64,000 nt of DNA from Streptomyces griseorubiginosus (GTDB taxonomy: Bacteria > Actinomycetota > Actinomycetes > Streptomycetales > Streptomycetaceae): contig NZ_KQ948736.1 of the NCBI RefSeq assembly GCF_001514195.1, positions 314,895 through 378,894 of the forward strand, given 5' to 3'. Shown piece after piece: positions 1 through 9,033 of the stretch (positions within the stretch are counted from its first letter, which is position 1; every line of letters starts with the position of its first letter). A program made the translations under genes and the position numbers. The notes beneath the pieces were generated by a model. The model was not told where the DNA came from and searched no databases. It saw only the letters and a program-made list of their open reading frames with translations.

Positions 1-334
1 AGCCGGCCTCGATCGCCGCGAACACGTACTTCGGCTGGAAGTGGATGTCCGCGATCACCGGGATCTGCGACTTGCGCGCGATGGTCGCCAGCGCGTCCGC
101 GTCGTCCTGCGTGGGACAGGCGACGCGGACGATCTGGCAGCCGGACGCGGTGAGTTCGGCGATCTGCTGGAGGGTGGCGCCGATGTCGGACGTACGGGTC
201 GTCGTCATCGACTGCACCGACACCGGGGCCCCGCCCCCGACCGCCACCGGCCCGACCATGATCTGCCGCGACACGCGCCGCTCGGCGATCGGCCGGACCG
301 GTACCTCGGGGACGCCCAAGGGGATGGCGGTCAT
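1..334 (-). CDS. ispG: 4-hydroxy-3-methylbut-2-enyl diphosphate synthase, N-terminal part (window edge)
   Basis: The visible 111 residues match the start of IspG/GcpE, the Fe-S enzyme of the penultimate MEP-pathway step (cyclodiphosphate MEcPP to HMBPP). The reading frame contains the family's VSVQSMTTT and [10 protein letters not shown] segments and the VIADIHF strand of the TIM barrel. The C-terminal iron-sulfur domain lies beyond the window. The ATG at 334 is 4 nt after the hpnH stop, so the two genes are translationally linked. Its place inside a hopanoid operon suggests a second, pathway-dedicated copy that boosts isoprenoid supply. Streptomyces usually also carry a housekeeping ispG elsewhere (general knowledge, not visible here). 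Confidence 0.93.
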   Translation of the reverse strand, partial: MTAIPLGVPEVPVRPIAERRVSRQIMVGPVAVGGGAPVSVQSMTTTRTSDIGATLQQIAELTASGCQIVRVACPTQDDADALATIARKSQIPVIADIHFQPKYVFAAIEAG

Positions 335-338
335 GGCA

Positions 339-1361
339 CTACTCGCGGTTTCCGGAGACCGTCTCGCGCATGGCGCGCAGCGACTCCTTGAGCGAGCCCA
401 TGGTGGCGAGGACGGCGGTCGGCTCATAACCACAGTGCGCCATGCAGTTGGCGCAGCGCGGGTCCTTGCCGCGGCCGTACTTGTCCCAGTCCGTCTCCTC
501 GATGAGTTCGCGGTACGTCGGCACGTACCCGTCGCTCATCAGGTAGCAGGGGCGCTGCCAGCCGAACAGGGAGTAGTTGGGGATCGCCCAGGCCGTGCAC
601 GGGAAGTCGACCTTGCCCTCCAGGAAGTCCAGGAAGAGCGGGGAGTGGTTGAGCCGCCACTTCTTGCGGTTGCCGCCCGCGAAGGCCTTCTTGAACAGCT
701 CGCGGGTCTGCTCCACGCCCAGGAAGTGCTCCTGGTCGGGCGCCTTCTCGTAGGCGTAGGCGGGCGAGATCATCATCTCGTCGACCTTGAGGTCGTCGTT
801 GAGGAAGTTGAGCACCTCGATGATGGTCTGCGGGGTGTCGGTGTTGAAGAAGGTCGAGTTGGTGGTGACCCGGAAGCCGCGCTTCTTGGCCTCCTTGATC
901 GCCTCCACGGCCTCGTCGAACACCCCCTCCTTCGCCACGGACTCGTCGTGCCGCTCGCGCAGCCCGTCGATGTGCACCGCGAAGGCGAAGTAGGGGGAGG
1001 GCGTGAACTTGTCCATCTTCTTGCGCAGCAGCATGGCGTTGGTGCAGAGGAAGACGTACTTCTTCTTCGCCACCAACTGCCGCACGATCTCGTCGATCTG
1101 AGGGTGCATCAGCGGTTCACCGCCGGCGATGGACACCATCGGCGCACCGGATTCCAACACCGCCCCGACGGCCTGCGCCACCGGCATGCGCTGCTTGAGC
1201 ACGCCCGCCGGATGCTGGATCTTGCCGCAGCCCTCACACTTCAGGTTGCACGCGAAGAGAGGTTCCAGCTCCACGATCAGCGGGAACTTGTCCCGCTTGC
1301 GGAGCTTCTGTTCGGCCAAGTATGTAGCGACCTTGATGGACTGACGCAGCGGCATGGCCAT
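339..1361 (-). CDS. hpnH: Adenosyl-hopene transferase HpnH (radical SAM)
   Basis: A radical SAM protein of 340 residues. The cluster-binding motif CxxxCxxC is C38, C42 and C45 in [10 protein letters not shown], followed by the SAM-binding GGEPL. A C-terminal cysteine group ([12 protein letters not shown]) marks the HpnH subfamily. HpnH joins the 5'-deoxyadenosyl group to hopene, giving adenosylhopane, the first side-chain extension step. I chose the ATG at 1361 because AGGAGGTGAG lies just upstream; an in-frame start at 1400 would add 13 residues with no ribosome site. It starts 5 nt after hpnG stops and ends 4 nt before ispG. Transcription is with the hopanoid operon. Confidence 0.95.
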   Translation of the reverse strand: MAMPLRQSIKVATYLAEQKLRKRDKFPLIVELEPLFACNLKCEGCGKIQHPAGVLKQRMPVAQAVGAVLESGAPMVSIAGGEPLMHPQIDEIVRQLVAKKKYVFLCTNAMLLRKKMDKFTPSPYFAFAVHIDGLRERHDESVAKEGVFDEAVEAIKEAKKRGFRVTTNSTFFNTDTPQTIIEVLNFLNDDLKVDEMMISPAYAYEKAPDQEHFLGVEQTRELFKKAFAGGNRKKWRLNHSPLFLDFLEGKVDFPCTAWAIPNYSLFGWQRPCYLMSDGYVPTYRELIEETDWDKYGRGKDPRCANCMAHCGYEPTAVLATMGSLKESLRAMRETVSGNRE

Positions 1362-1366
1362 CTGGC

Positions 1367-2008
1367 TCACCTCCTGGGGAGCAGCAAGGAACGGTGCCAT
1401 TCGTAGTAAGCGGGAAGGACGGAACGAAGGACGCGGAAGGCCGATATTCCACCGCGTACCGTGCCGATCCGGACGAGTTCATGTTGTGGAGCGTCCACGA
1501 CCACCCGGACGGCCGCAACAGGGCGCTCGCCCGCGCGCACGGCGCTCAGGAGCGTGGCCGCGGACTCCATGTCGACCGCGATCGCGCCGGTCGCGAGCAG
1601 CTCCGACCGCTCGTGACCGCGGACGACGTGATCGGAGCCGGTGAGGGGTCCGGTGTGCACGGTACGTCCCGGTACGGCCCGTACGAGCTCCTTGACCAGT
1701 AGGTCGGTCTGCACACAGGGAACGGTTCCGTCCGGATCCCGGGTCTCCTCGGCGACGACCAGGTCGCCGGGGTGCATCCCGGGGGCGAGGCCCGCGCAGA
1801 AGCCGGTGGCGAGGACGGCGGCCCCGTCGAGCGCGGGGTCCGCGAGGGCCTCGGTGACGGCTCGGGTGGCCGCCCTCGGCCCCATGCCGGTCCGGAGCAC
1901 GGTGACCGGCCCGCCGGCCCCGCCGCGGTCGCCGGTGCGCAGGGCGAGGTGCTCGATGCCGAGGGCGCAGGCGATCAGCAGGGGGGCGGTGGCGGGCCCG
2001 GCGCTCAT
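1367..2008 (-). CDS. hpnG: Hopanoid-associated nucleosidase/phosphorylase HpnG
   Basis: A 213-residue member of the PNP/MTA-SAH nucleosidase superfamily. The sequence shows the glycine-rich RTGMGPRAA loop, ATGFCAGLAP and the substrate-binding VDMESAA motif, in which the glutamate contacts ribose. In hopanoid clusters HpnG removes adenine from adenosylhopane to give ribosylhopane or its phosphate. The ATG at 2008 overlaps the shc stop by one base (TGATG), which indicates translational coupling. hpnH follows after 5 nt. The length is a little below that of general MTA/SAH nucleosidases, as usual for HpnG. Function is inferred from family and context. Confidence 0.9.
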   Translation of the reverse strand: MSAGPATAPLLIACALGIEHLALRTGDRGGAGGPVTVLRTGMGPRAATRAVTEALADPALDGAAVLATGFCAGLAPGMHPGDLVVAEETRDPDGTVPCVQTDLLVKELVRAVPGRTVHTGPLTGSDHVVRGHERSELLATGAIAVDMESAATLLSAVRAGERPVAAVRVVVDAPQHELVRIGTVRGGISAFRVLRSVLPAYYEWHRSLLLPRR

Positions 2009-3999
2009 CAGAGGGCCTCGGTCCGGGAGAACGGTTCTCCATGGACATAACGGCCCAGCGCGGTGAGCGGGAAGACCTGCCGGTAGAGGTGGTAGTTGAT
2101 GGAGAAGTCCCAGGGGAAGCCGGTGCCGGTGAAGTAGGGCTCGTCCCAGGAGCCGTCCTCGCGCTGGGTGCTCGCGAGCCATTCGACGCCGCGCTCGACG
2201 GCCTTGGAGTCCCGCTCCCCCGCCGCGAGCAGCGCCATCAGCGCCCAGGCGGTCTGGGAGGCGGTGGAGGCGCCGCGGCCGCTCCACTCCTTGACGTACC
2301 GGTAGGAGCGCAGGTCCTCGCCCCAGCCGCCGTCGTCGTTCTGCACCTTCTCCAGCCAGGCGACGGCCCGGCGGATCGCCGGGTGCGCGGCGGGCAGTCC
2401 GGCGGCCGTGAGGGCGGGCACCACCGACCCCGTGCCGTAGATGTAGTTGACGCCCCAGCGTCCGAACCACGAGCCGTCCGGCTCCTGTTCGGCGAGCAGC
2501 CAGTCGATGCCGCGCCGGGTGCGCGGGTCGTGCGCGAGGCCCTCGACCGCCAGCATCTCCACCACGTGGGCGGTGACGTCGGCGGACGGCGGGTCGATGA
2601 CCTCGCCGAAGTCGCAGAACGGCAGGCGGTTGGGGAACGGGCTGGTGTTGTCGACGTCGAAGGCGCCCCAGGCGCCGTTCTTCGACTGCATCCCGAGGTT
2701 CCAGCGCACCCCGCGCCCGATGGCCCGCTCGACCCGCTCGGGGTCGTGGTGCCGGACCCGGCGCAGTGCGAGGACCACCTCGGCGGTGTCGTCGATGTCG
2801 GGGTAGTTGTCGTTGTGGAACTCGAACGCCCAGCCGCCCGGCGGGAGTTGGGGACGCTTGACGGCCCAGTCGCCGGGCCGGACGATCTCCTCGCCGAGCA
2901 TCCAGTCGGCCGCCCTGACGAGCTGCGGATGGTCGGCGGGCACTCCCGCGTCGACGAGGGCGATGGTGGCGAGGCAGGTGTCCCACACCGGGGACTGGCA
3001 GGCCTCGATCATCCGGGACCCGTCCTCGCGCCAGATGGCGAAGCGGTCCAGGGACTCCAACCCGGCCCGCATGACCGGGTGTTCGAGGTCGTAGCCGAGC
3101 AGGTGCAGGGCGATCACCGAGTACACGGCGGGGGGCTGGATGCCGCCCCAGCAGCCGTCGTTCTCCTGCCGCTCGATGATCCAGCGGGCCGCCGAGTTCA
3201 TGGCGGCTCTGCGGAGTCTGCGCGGAGCGACCTTGCGCAGCTGGTGCAGCGCCTTGTCGAGCCGCTGGAAGGCGCCGTCCCAACTCGCCACCGGGGCGAA
3301 GGGCTTGGCGGGGTTCGGGTCGGCCGGGTCGGTGTGCAGCTCGTCGAGCGGGAAGGGCGCGGGCCGTACCGGCCGCTTCGCGGAGACGATCGTCAGCGGG
3401 ACGATGGTCTGGCGGGCCCAGCAGCCGAAGTCGTAGATGTTGAGAGGGACCCACTTGGGGAAGTAGATGAGCTCCGGCGGGAGTTCGGGCAGGTCCTCCC
3501 ACTTCCACCAGCCGAACAGGGCGAGCCAGATCCGGGTGAACACCCGGGCGGAGGCGATACCGCCCCGCTCGCGGATCCAGGCGGATGCCTTGGCCATGTG
3601 CGGGGCGTCCGGCGCGTCGCCGTCCAGGCGGAGGGCGACGTACGCCTCGACGGTGGTGGAGAGTTCGCCTGGGCCGCCGTAGAAGCTGGCCCAGGTGCCG
3701 TCCTCGCGCTGCTCGCCGCGGATGAACTGGGCGGCGGCCCGGGTGGTCGACTCGTCGCGGATGCCGAGGAACTGACGGAGCAGCAGGTCCTCGGCGTCCA
3801 TCGTGACGTTGGTCTCGAGGTCGCCCTTCCACCAGCCCTGGGCGTCCTGGCGGGCGAGCAGGTGGTCGGTGGCGCGCCGGACGGCCCGTACGGCGGCTTC
3901 TTGTACCCCGGCCGCCACGGGGGTGTGGAGACGGGTTTCGCTGGCCGCGGCAGCCCGGGGCGGCAGGGCCCCGGTGCTTCCGTCGGTCGTCGCTGTCAT
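2008..3999 (-). CDS. shc: Squalene-hopene cyclase
   Basis: A 663-residue terpene cyclase that turns squalene into hopene and hopanol in one proton-initiated cascade. The catalytic aspartate motif DIDDTA is at residues 401-406. Multiple QW motifs (for example QxxxGxW near 51-57, 97-103 and 278-284, and more in the C-terminal third) hold together the two alpha-alpha barrels. The enzyme is monotopic on the inner membrane face. The ATG at 3999 follows a GGGGAAG ribosome site. The start is 121 nt downstream of the prenyl synthase stop, with a hairpin in the gap; the stop overlaps hpnG by one base. The length matches other bacterial SHCs. Confidence 0.97.
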   Translation of the reverse strand: MTATTDGSTGALPPRAAAASETRLHTPVAAGVQEAAVRAVRRATDHLLARQDAQGWWKGDLETNVTMDAEDLLLRQFLGIRDESTTRAAAQFIRGEQREDGTWASFYGGPGELSTTVEAYVALRLDGDAPDAPHMAKASAWIRERGGIASARVFTRIWLALFGWWKWEDLPELPPELIYFPKWVPLNIYDFGCWARQTIVPLTIVSAKRPVRPAPFPLDELHTDPADPNPAKPFAPVASWDGAFQRLDKALHQLRKVAPRRLRRAAMNSAARWIIERQENDGCWGGIQPPAVYSVIALHLLGYDLEHPVMRAGLESLDRFAIWREDGSRMIEACQSPVWDTCLATIALVDAGVPADHPQLVRAADWMLGEEIVRPGDWAVKRPQLPPGGWAFEFHNDNYPDIDDTAEVVLALRRVRHHDPERVERAIGRGVRWNLGMQSKNGAWGAFDVDNTSPFPNRLPFCDFGEVIDPPSADVTAHVVEMLAVEGLAHDPRTRRGIDWLLAEQEPDGSWFGRWGVNYIYGTGSVVPALTAAGLPAAHPAIRRAVAWLEKVQNDDGGWGEDLRSYRYVKEWSGRGASTASQTAWALMALLAAGERDSKAVERGVEWLASTQREDGSWDEPYFTGTGFPWDFSINYHLYRQVFPLTALGRYVHGEPFSRTEAL

Positions 4000-4051
4000 G
4001 GCTTCCCCTTCGTGCAGTGTGCAATGTGGTGCTCTGCTGTGGGTCCGCCGT

Positions 4052-4087
4052 CGGCCGGTGCCTTTCCTTTCCTCGCAGCACCGGCCG
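4052..4087 (-). other. Hairpin between prenyl synthase and shc
   Basis: A 10-bp perfect inverted repeat (4052-4061 with 4078-4087) encloses a 16-nt purine-rich loop on the minus strand. It occupies most of the only sizeable gap in the fps-shc-hpnG-hpnH part of the operon. There is no U-tract, so it may be an RNA-processing, stabilising or partial-termination element that sets SHC levels rather than a strong terminator. Inference only. Confidence 0.45.
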
Positions 4088-4120
4088 GCGACTACGCGAG
4101 GGCTATTCAGCCGATAATGA

Positions 4121-5260
4121 TCATCTCTTTCGTACGACGACGAAGTCGGCCAGCGCCGTGAACTGCGCCCGCACCCGCTCGGGCATGTCGACGGCGTCGA
4201 GGGCTTCGATGGCGATGGTGTGCTGACGGCGGGCTTCCGCCGCCGTCCACTCGCGGCCGCCCGCCTCCTCGATGAGGGCGGCACGGGCCGCGAACTCCTC
4301 CTCGGAGAAGTTCTCGAAGTCGCTGCTCTTCGCGTCGGCGGCGAGGATCTCGCCGAGCCGCTCGGAGGCGGCACCGCCCGCCGCGAGCGCGGCCACGACC
4401 GGCAGGGACTTCTTGCGCTGGCGCAGGTCGCTCCAGGTCTGCTTGCCGGTGGAGACCGGGTCGCCCCAGATGCCGAGGAGATCGTCGACGGCCTGGAAGG
4501 CGAGGCCGAGGTGGTAGCCGTACTTCTCCAGGGCGTCGGCGGTGCGGTCGTCCGCGCCGCCGAGGACCGCGCCGATGGAGCAGGCGCAGGCGAGCAGCGC
4601 GCCGGTCTTGTTGCCCTCCATCTCCAGGCACTCCTCGACGCTGACGCGGTCGCGGTGCTCGTAGGAGATGTCCTGCGCCTGGCCGTCGATGAGGGCGCGG
4701 GTGGCGGTGGTGAGGCGGCGGGTGGCGCGGCCGGCCTCGACGGTGCCGAGTTCGAGGAGGATCTCGTTGGCGAGGGCGAACAGGGCGTCGCCGACCAGGA
4801 TGGCCTGGGCGGGGCCGTGCACCTTCCACACGGTGTCGCGGTGGCGGCGCTGCTCGTCGCCGTCCATCAGGTCGTCGTGCAGCAGCGAGAAGTTGTGGAC
4901 CAGCTCGACGGCGACCGCACCGGGGATGCCGGTCTCCGGCGCGGCGCCGGTGACCTCGGCCGAGAGCACCGCGAGGGCGGGGCGCACGGCCTTGCCGCCG
5001 TCGCCGTCCGCGGGGTTGCCCTGGGCGTCGATCCAGCCGAAGTGGTAGGCGGAAACGGTGTCCATCGGGGGCGCGAGGCGGTCGACGGCCGCCTTCAGCA
5101 CCGGTGTGGCCAGGGTCCGGCCGCGCTCCAGGAGCGCGGTCACGTCCACCGCGGTCCTCCGAGCAGCCGTCTCGGCGGGGGGCACAGTGGGCACAGTCTC
5201 TCCTCTTGTTGCGGTGCCGGAGGTGCTGGGGCCTGTCGCGCCGTGCTGATCGAGCATCAT
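4121..5260 (-). CDS. Polyprenyl diphosphate synthase (farnesyl/geranylgeranyl type) of the hopanoid operon
   Basis: A 379-residue all-alpha trans-isoprenyl diphosphate synthase. The first aspartate-rich motif DDLMD is at residues 129-133, with the RRH downstream. The second appears as QAVDDLLGIWGD. GNKTG and the KxxLP-like KKSLP are also present. It condenses IPP with allylic diphosphates and most likely supplies the farnesyl diphosphate used by HpnC/D; a longer product cannot be excluded from the motifs. The first 35-40 residues are a low-complexity extension. The first of two adjacent ATGs overlaps the hpnE stop as ATGA, so the genes are coupled. Confidence 0.92.
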   Translation of the reverse strand: MMLDQHGATGPSTSGTATRGETVPTVPPAETAARRTAVDVTALLERGRTLATPVLKAAVDRLAPPMDTVSAYHFGWIDAQGNPADGDGGKAVRPALAVLSAEVTGAAPETGIPGAVAVELVHNFSLLHDDLMDGDEQRRHRDTVWKVHGPAQAILVGDALFALANEILLELGTVEAGRATRRLTTATRALIDGQAQDISYEHRDRVSVEECLEMEGNKTGALLACACSIGAVLGGADDRTADALEKYGYHLGLAFQAVDDLLGIWGDPVSTGKQTWSDLRQRKKSLPVVAALAAGGAASERLGEILAADAKSSDFENFSEEEFAARAALIEEAGGREWTAAEARRQHTIAIEALDAVDMPERVRAQFTALADFVVVRKR

Positions 5261-6651
5261 GCGGCCTCCTCGACGTCGAAGAGGTGGGCGGGGCGGGGCC
5301 GGCCCAGGGTGCTCAGTACGGCGTCCGCCGCACTCACACCGCTGCGGACCGCACTCTCCATGGTCGCGGGCCACCCTGTGGCGGTCCACGCGCCGGCCAG
5401 GTAGAGGCCGGGGGCTCTGGTACGGGCGCCGGGCCTGAGCCGACCGACGCCGGGGGTCGGGGCGAACGTGGCCGTGCGCTCCCTGGTCACGAAGAAGTCC
5501 CTGACCTCGGCGCCGCGCGTGAGCGGGAGCAGCCGCTCCAGCTCGGGCAGGTACCGCTCGCGCAGCTCGGCCACCGGTGAGTCGATCTCGTCCTGCGCGG
5601 CCGACTGGGACAGGGCGAGGTACTGGCCCTCGCGCAGCCCGGAGGCGTCGGTGCGGTCGAAGACCCACTGCACGGGGCTGCCGAGGGCGGCGAAGAACGG
5701 CTTGTCGAGCACCTTGCGGTCGTAGACGACATGGACGTTCAGGATGGGCGCGGTGCCGATCCGCCGAAGATTTTCCGGGGCGTCGAGCGCACCCTCGGGC
5801 AGCAGGTCAGCGGCCTCGCCCTGGGCCACGGCGAGCACGACCGCGTCCGCGCGGAGCGTCTCCCCGGGAACCTGGACGCTCCAAGTGCCGTTGTCATCGG
5901 TGGAGATGGAGGTGACGCGTGTTCGGACCTCGGTACGCACGCCCGCGGAGTCGAGCGCCTTGCGGGCGAGCCGGTCATGCAGGTCGCCCAGCGGGACGCG
6001 CGCCCAGCCGATGTCGGCCGCGCCCGGGTCGGACAGCAGACCGGTCTTGAACACCATCGCGGCGAGCCCCAGCGAGGCGTCGCCCGCGACCGCGTTGAGG
6101 GTGGCGACCCCGACCAGGTCCCACAGGGCCTCGACGGCACGCGCCGACTGACCGTGCGCGGTCAGCCAGCTGCCGAAGTCCTGTGCGTCCAGGCTCGGAT
6201 CGGCGAGGTCCAGTCCCTTGAGCGCGAGCGCGGCACGCCCCACTCCGGCCCGTTCGGCAAGGGTGAGATGCGGATAGGTCGCGAGGCTGCGCCCCAGGTG
6301 CAGGGGCACCGGCAGCGCGTCGCGCCGCAGTCTGCCGAGCCGTCGGCCCGCGGGCCGGTTCGCGTCGAGAACGGGCACGTCGAGACGATCCTGCAAGGGT
6401 GCCAGCGCCGTGCCCTCGATGCGGTCGAGGAACCAGCGGTAGGCGGTGCAGCACCGCAGGTAGACGTGCTGGCCGTTGTCGACGGTCAGGTCGCCGCGCT
6501 GGAAGGAGAAGGCGAGTCCGCCGAGGCGGGGCCGTCCTTCGAGCAGGGTGACGCGGACCCCGGCGTCGGCGAGCGCGAGCGCGGCGGTGATCCCGGCGAG
6601 CCCGCCGCCGATCACGACGGCGTCCCGCGCCGGCTGCTGCCCGTCGGTCAT
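5257..6651 (-). CDS. hpnE: Hydroxysqualene dehydroxylase HpnE (FAD-dependent)
   Basis: A 464-residue flavoprotein of the squalene/phytoene-desaturase family. The N-terminal dinucleotide motif GGGLAGITAAL is followed by the LLEGRPRLGG ribose-binding glutamate. The C-terminal FAD contact is LYLAGAWTATGWPATMESA. HpnE reductively removes the hydroxyl from hydroxysqualene, giving squalene and finishing the HpnCDE route from farnesyl diphosphate. The ATG at 6651 is preceded by GGGAGGGGG. A 145-nt gap separates it from hpnD, unlike the overlaps on either side, and I see no gene in that gap. The stop overlaps the prenyl synthase start. Confidence 0.94.
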   Translation of the reverse strand: MTDGQQPARDAVVIGGGLAGITAALALADAGVRVTLLEGRPRLGGLAFSFQRGDLTVDNGQHVYLRCCTAYRWFLDRIEGTALAPLQDRLDVPVLDANRPAGRRLGRLRRDALPVPLHLGRSLATYPHLTLAERAGVGRAALALKGLDLADPSLDAQDFGSWLTAHGQSARAVEALWDLVGVATLNAVAGDASLGLAAMVFKTGLLSDPGAADIGWARVPLGDLHDRLARKALDSAGVRTEVRTRVTSISTDDNGTWSVQVPGETLRADAVVLAVAQGEAADLLPEGALDAPENLRRIGTAPILNVHVVYDRKVLDKPFFAALGSPVQWVFDRTDASGLREGQYLALSQSAAQDEIDSPVAELRERYLPELERLLPLTRGAEVRDFFVTRERTATFAPTPGVGRLRPGARTRAPGLYLAGAWTATGWPATMESAVRSGVSAADAVLSTLGRPRPAHLFDVEEAA

Positions 6652-6796
6652 CGCACCCCCTCCCCTGCGCGGCCGCCGTGCTGCGGGAACGGCGCGCGGC
6701 CGACCGTCGCAGTCAGGGACGCCGTGATCGAGCGGAGGGTTGCGTGCCACTTTTCTCCGGCGGCATCACCTTGGACCGGATTGTCCACATCTCCCA

Positions 6797-7747
6797 TCAG
6801 GCGCGCCTCCTGACGGTCTGTCGCGTCACATGCCGGGCGTCCAGCCCCGACAGGCCGCGGACCGCGACGAACGCCTTCTCGCGTCCGGGGAGCGAGACCC
6901 GGCCGCGCAGCACCGCCTCGGGGTCGCGCTCGATGCGGTCGAGCAGCCGGCGGTAGATGCCGGCCATCGCGGCGACACAGGCGCCGCTGCGCCGGTCGAG
7001 CATGGGGAGCAGCCGGTAGCCCTCGGCGAAAAGGGCGCGGGCCCGACGCACTTCGAAGTGCACGAGGCCCGCGAAGTCGGCTCCCTCGGGTGGTTGCGAC
7101 CCCTTGAAGCCGGCCGAGCAGCCGAACTTCGCGAGGTCGTCGGCCGGGAGATAGGTGCGGCCGCCCTCGGCGTCCTCACGGACGTCCCTGAGGATGTTGG
7201 TGAGCTGGAGCGCGAGACCGAGCGTGTCGGCATACTCCGGCGCGCGTTCGGCGGCGCGCGCCCCGGGTTCGGTGCCGAAGACGCCGAGCGAGAGCCGGCC
7301 GATGGCGCCCGCCACACAGCGGCAGTACACCTTGAGGTCGTCCCAGGTCTCGTAGGTCTCGCCGCGTACGTCCATCAGGACGCCGTCGATCAGTTCGTCG
7401 AGGCCGCCGAGCGGGATCGGGAAGGTCTCGGCGGCGTGGGCGAGGGCGACGGCCACCGGGTCGGTGTCGTCCTCGTCGACCGCACCCTCGCGCACCCGGG
7501 TCAGCATGGCCCGGGTGTCCTCGAGTCTCGCGGCCTTGACCTCGTGTGCCAGCGCGCCGTCGCCGATGTCGTCGACGCGCCGCGAGAACGCGTAGAGCGC
7601 CGACATCGCGCGTCGCTTGGACGTCGGCAGCAGCCTGATGCCGTACGCGAAGTTGCGCGCCTGCTGTCCGGTCACCGCCTCGCAGTAGCTGTAGGCGGCG
7701 AGTACCGGTGCGGACACGTGCGACGGTGACTCCACGGTCCGGATCAC
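6797..7747 (-). CDS. hpnD: Presqualene diphosphate synthase HpnD
   Basis: A 316-residue squalene/phytoene synthase-type enzyme. The two aspartate-rich substrate-binding sites are visible: SRRVDDIGDG near residue 55 and NILRDVREDAEGG near residue 190. HpnD condenses two farnesyl diphosphates to presqualene diphosphate. The start is GTG at 7747, which overlaps the hpnC stop as GTGA. The pair HpnC/HpnD plus HpnE replaces a single squalene synthase in many bacteria. The assignment to HpnD rather than HpnC follows from length and gene order. Confidence 0.94.
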   Translation of the reverse strand: MIRTVESPSHVSAPVLAAYSYCEAVTGQQARNFAYGIRLLPTSKRRAMSALYAFSRRVDDIGDGALAHEVKAARLEDTRAMLTRVREGAVDEDDTDPVAVALAHAAETFPIPLGGLDELIDGVLMDVRGETYETWDDLKVYCRCVAGAIGRLSLGVFGTEPGARAAERAPEYADTLGLALQLTNILRDVREDAEGGRTYLPADDLAKFGCSAGFKGSQPPEGADFAGLVHFEVRRARALFAEGYRLLPMLDRRSGACVAAMAGIYRRLLDRIERDPEAVLRGRVSLPGREKAFVAVRGLSGLDARHVTRQTVRRRA

Positions 7748-8646
7748 CCCTCTCCTCGCAGAGCGACGCCCACCTCGCGCAGCAGCCGGAGCTTGCCGGG
7801 CTTGGGCGGGCCGGGAAGTACGTCGTGTTCTGCGGCGGCGATCGCGTGGAGCGCCGCCCTTCCCCCCGCCACGAACCCTGCGAGCAGCAGCTTCAGTCTG
7901 CCGTGGACGCTACCCACCAGGGGGGCGCCTTCATTCAGGAGTTCGCGGGCGCGTTGTGCTTCGTATGCAACCAGAGCGCGCACCGATGCGCCCGCGCTTT
8001 TCGGGGCCAGATCCGCCTCCTGGACATGAAAGCGCTTCATGTCCGCGGCGGGCAGGTAGATGCGGTCGCGGCCGAGGTCCTCGGCGACGTCCTGGAGGTG
8101 TTCGACGATCTGGAGGGCGGTGCAGATCGCGTCGGAGAGGCGGACCCGCTCGGGGGTCGAGGTGCCGGTGACGGCGAGCACGAGACGGCCGACGGGGTTG
8201 GCGGACAGCTCGCAGTAGGCCAGCAGGTCGTCATAGGTCTCGTAGCGGGTGACGAGCTGGTCCTGGCGGTTGGCGGCGATCAGGCCGAGGAAGGGCTCGG
8301 GGCTCAGTGCGCGGCGGCGGACCGTGGGCTGGAGGCGGCGCAGCAGGGGGTGGTGCGGAGTGCCGTCGAAAACCCGGTTCAGGTCGGCCTCGAAGGTGTC
8401 GAGGAGCAGCAGCCGGTCCTCTGCCTCCTCGGGCGACACGCCGAGCAGCCGGGCGTCGGCGCCGCCGGGGGCGAGATCGCCGTCGCCGATGTCGTCGACG
8501 AGGCGCGCGAAGCCGTAGACGGCCATGAGGTCGGCGCGCCAGTCCCTGGGCAGGAAGAAGGGGGCCACGGGGAAGTTCTCCGCCGCGGCCTTGTCGAGCG
8601 TTCCGCGCTCCGTCGCTCCGGGGCGCTTCGTGCCGGTCTCCGTCAT
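7744..8646 (-). CDS. hpnC: Hydroxysqualene synthase HpnC
   Basis: A 300-residue squalene/phytoene synthase-family protein with FARLVDDIGDGD and EHLQDVAEDLGRDRIYLP as its aspartate-rich motifs. HpnC hydrolyses presqualene diphosphate to hydroxysqualene, which HpnE then reduces. It is the first gene of the hopanoid operon: upstream is a 387-nt non-coding stretch that must hold the promoter. The ATG at 8646 is the only start that preserves the conserved NFPVAPFFLP region with a short leader. Confidence 0.93.
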   Translation of the reverse strand: MTETGTKRPGATERGTLDKAAAENFPVAPFFLPRDWRADLMAVYGFARLVDDIGDGDLAPGGADARLLGVSPEEAEDRLLLLDTFEADLNRVFDGTPHHPLLRRLQPTVRRRALSPEPFLGLIAANRQDQLVTRYETYDDLLAYCELSANPVGRLVLAVTGTSTPERVRLSDAICTALQIVEHLQDVAEDLGRDRIYLPAADMKRFHVQEADLAPKSAGASVRALVAYEAQRARELLNEGAPLVGSVHGRLKLLLAGFVAGGRAALHAIAAAEHDVLPGPPKPGKLRLLREVGVALRGEG

Positions 8647-8850
8647 CGCTGCCTGCCTGGGGCGGGGACGGCACGTGCTGCGCTGAGCTGGGGAGTTTCC
8701 GAAGCCATTGCCGTCACATCTCCCGTTCTACACCGCCGACCCAATACACACTATTTCGGACACGCCGCCCGGCCTTCCGCACGGTGTCCCTGTGCGGGGG
8801 TGTCGCGCATTATCGCCCCACTTGCCGCGATTGGGCACCGGTACAGCTTA

Positions 8851-8862
8851 CGTTGTACAACG
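8851..8862. promoter_or_regulatory. 12-bp palindrome in the hpnC upstream region
   Basis: A perfect 12-bp palindrome (CGTTGTACAACG) lies about 205 bp upstream of the hpnC start. It sits in a short A/T-richer patch of the 8647-9033 gap, so it is a candidate regulator site for the hopanoid operon. Apart from this and the terminator at 8963-8993 I see nothing else defined in that gap; no clear consensus promoter could be assigned. Confidence 0.3.
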
Positions 8863-8962
8863 CGCCGAGGATCGTCGGGGTGTCCTGCGCATCACAACAA
8901 CACACCGATTGGCCCCAAGATTCCTAAGGGGGCCGGAAGTTGACGTTTCCTTTGCAGACGCG

Positions 8963-8993
8963 GGGCCCCGCCGGAGCAGTTCCGGCGGGGCCC
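8963..8993 (-). terminator. Terminator hairpin after the TagGH operon
   Basis: A 13-bp perfect GC stem (8963-8975 with 8981-8993) with a 5-nt loop begins about 40 nt after the stop codon of the ABC ATPase. It most likely ends the envelope-polymer operon and insulates it from the downstream hopanoid promoter. There is no U-tract, as is common in Streptomyces. Confidence 0.75.
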
Positions 8994-9033
8994 GGTCAAG
9001 CGGAGGGGTCGTTTTCGTCCGGGGCGGGGTGGA

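Noticed and set aside
45..1406. Long plus-strand frame opposite hpnH
   Set aside because: No recognisable protein pattern; a mirror of hpnH codon use.
2041..4161. 700-codon plus-strand frame opposite shc
   Set aside because: Antisense to the cyclase with biased Gly/Val/Leu/Arg composition and no motif.
6652..6796. Small gene in the hpnD-hpnE gap
   Set aside because: No frame with ribosome site and plausible composition; treated as leader or spacer.
8647..9033. Riboswitch or structured RNA upstream of hpnC
   Set aside because: Only one terminator belonging to the opposite side's operon and a palindrome are visible; no known riboswitch core.
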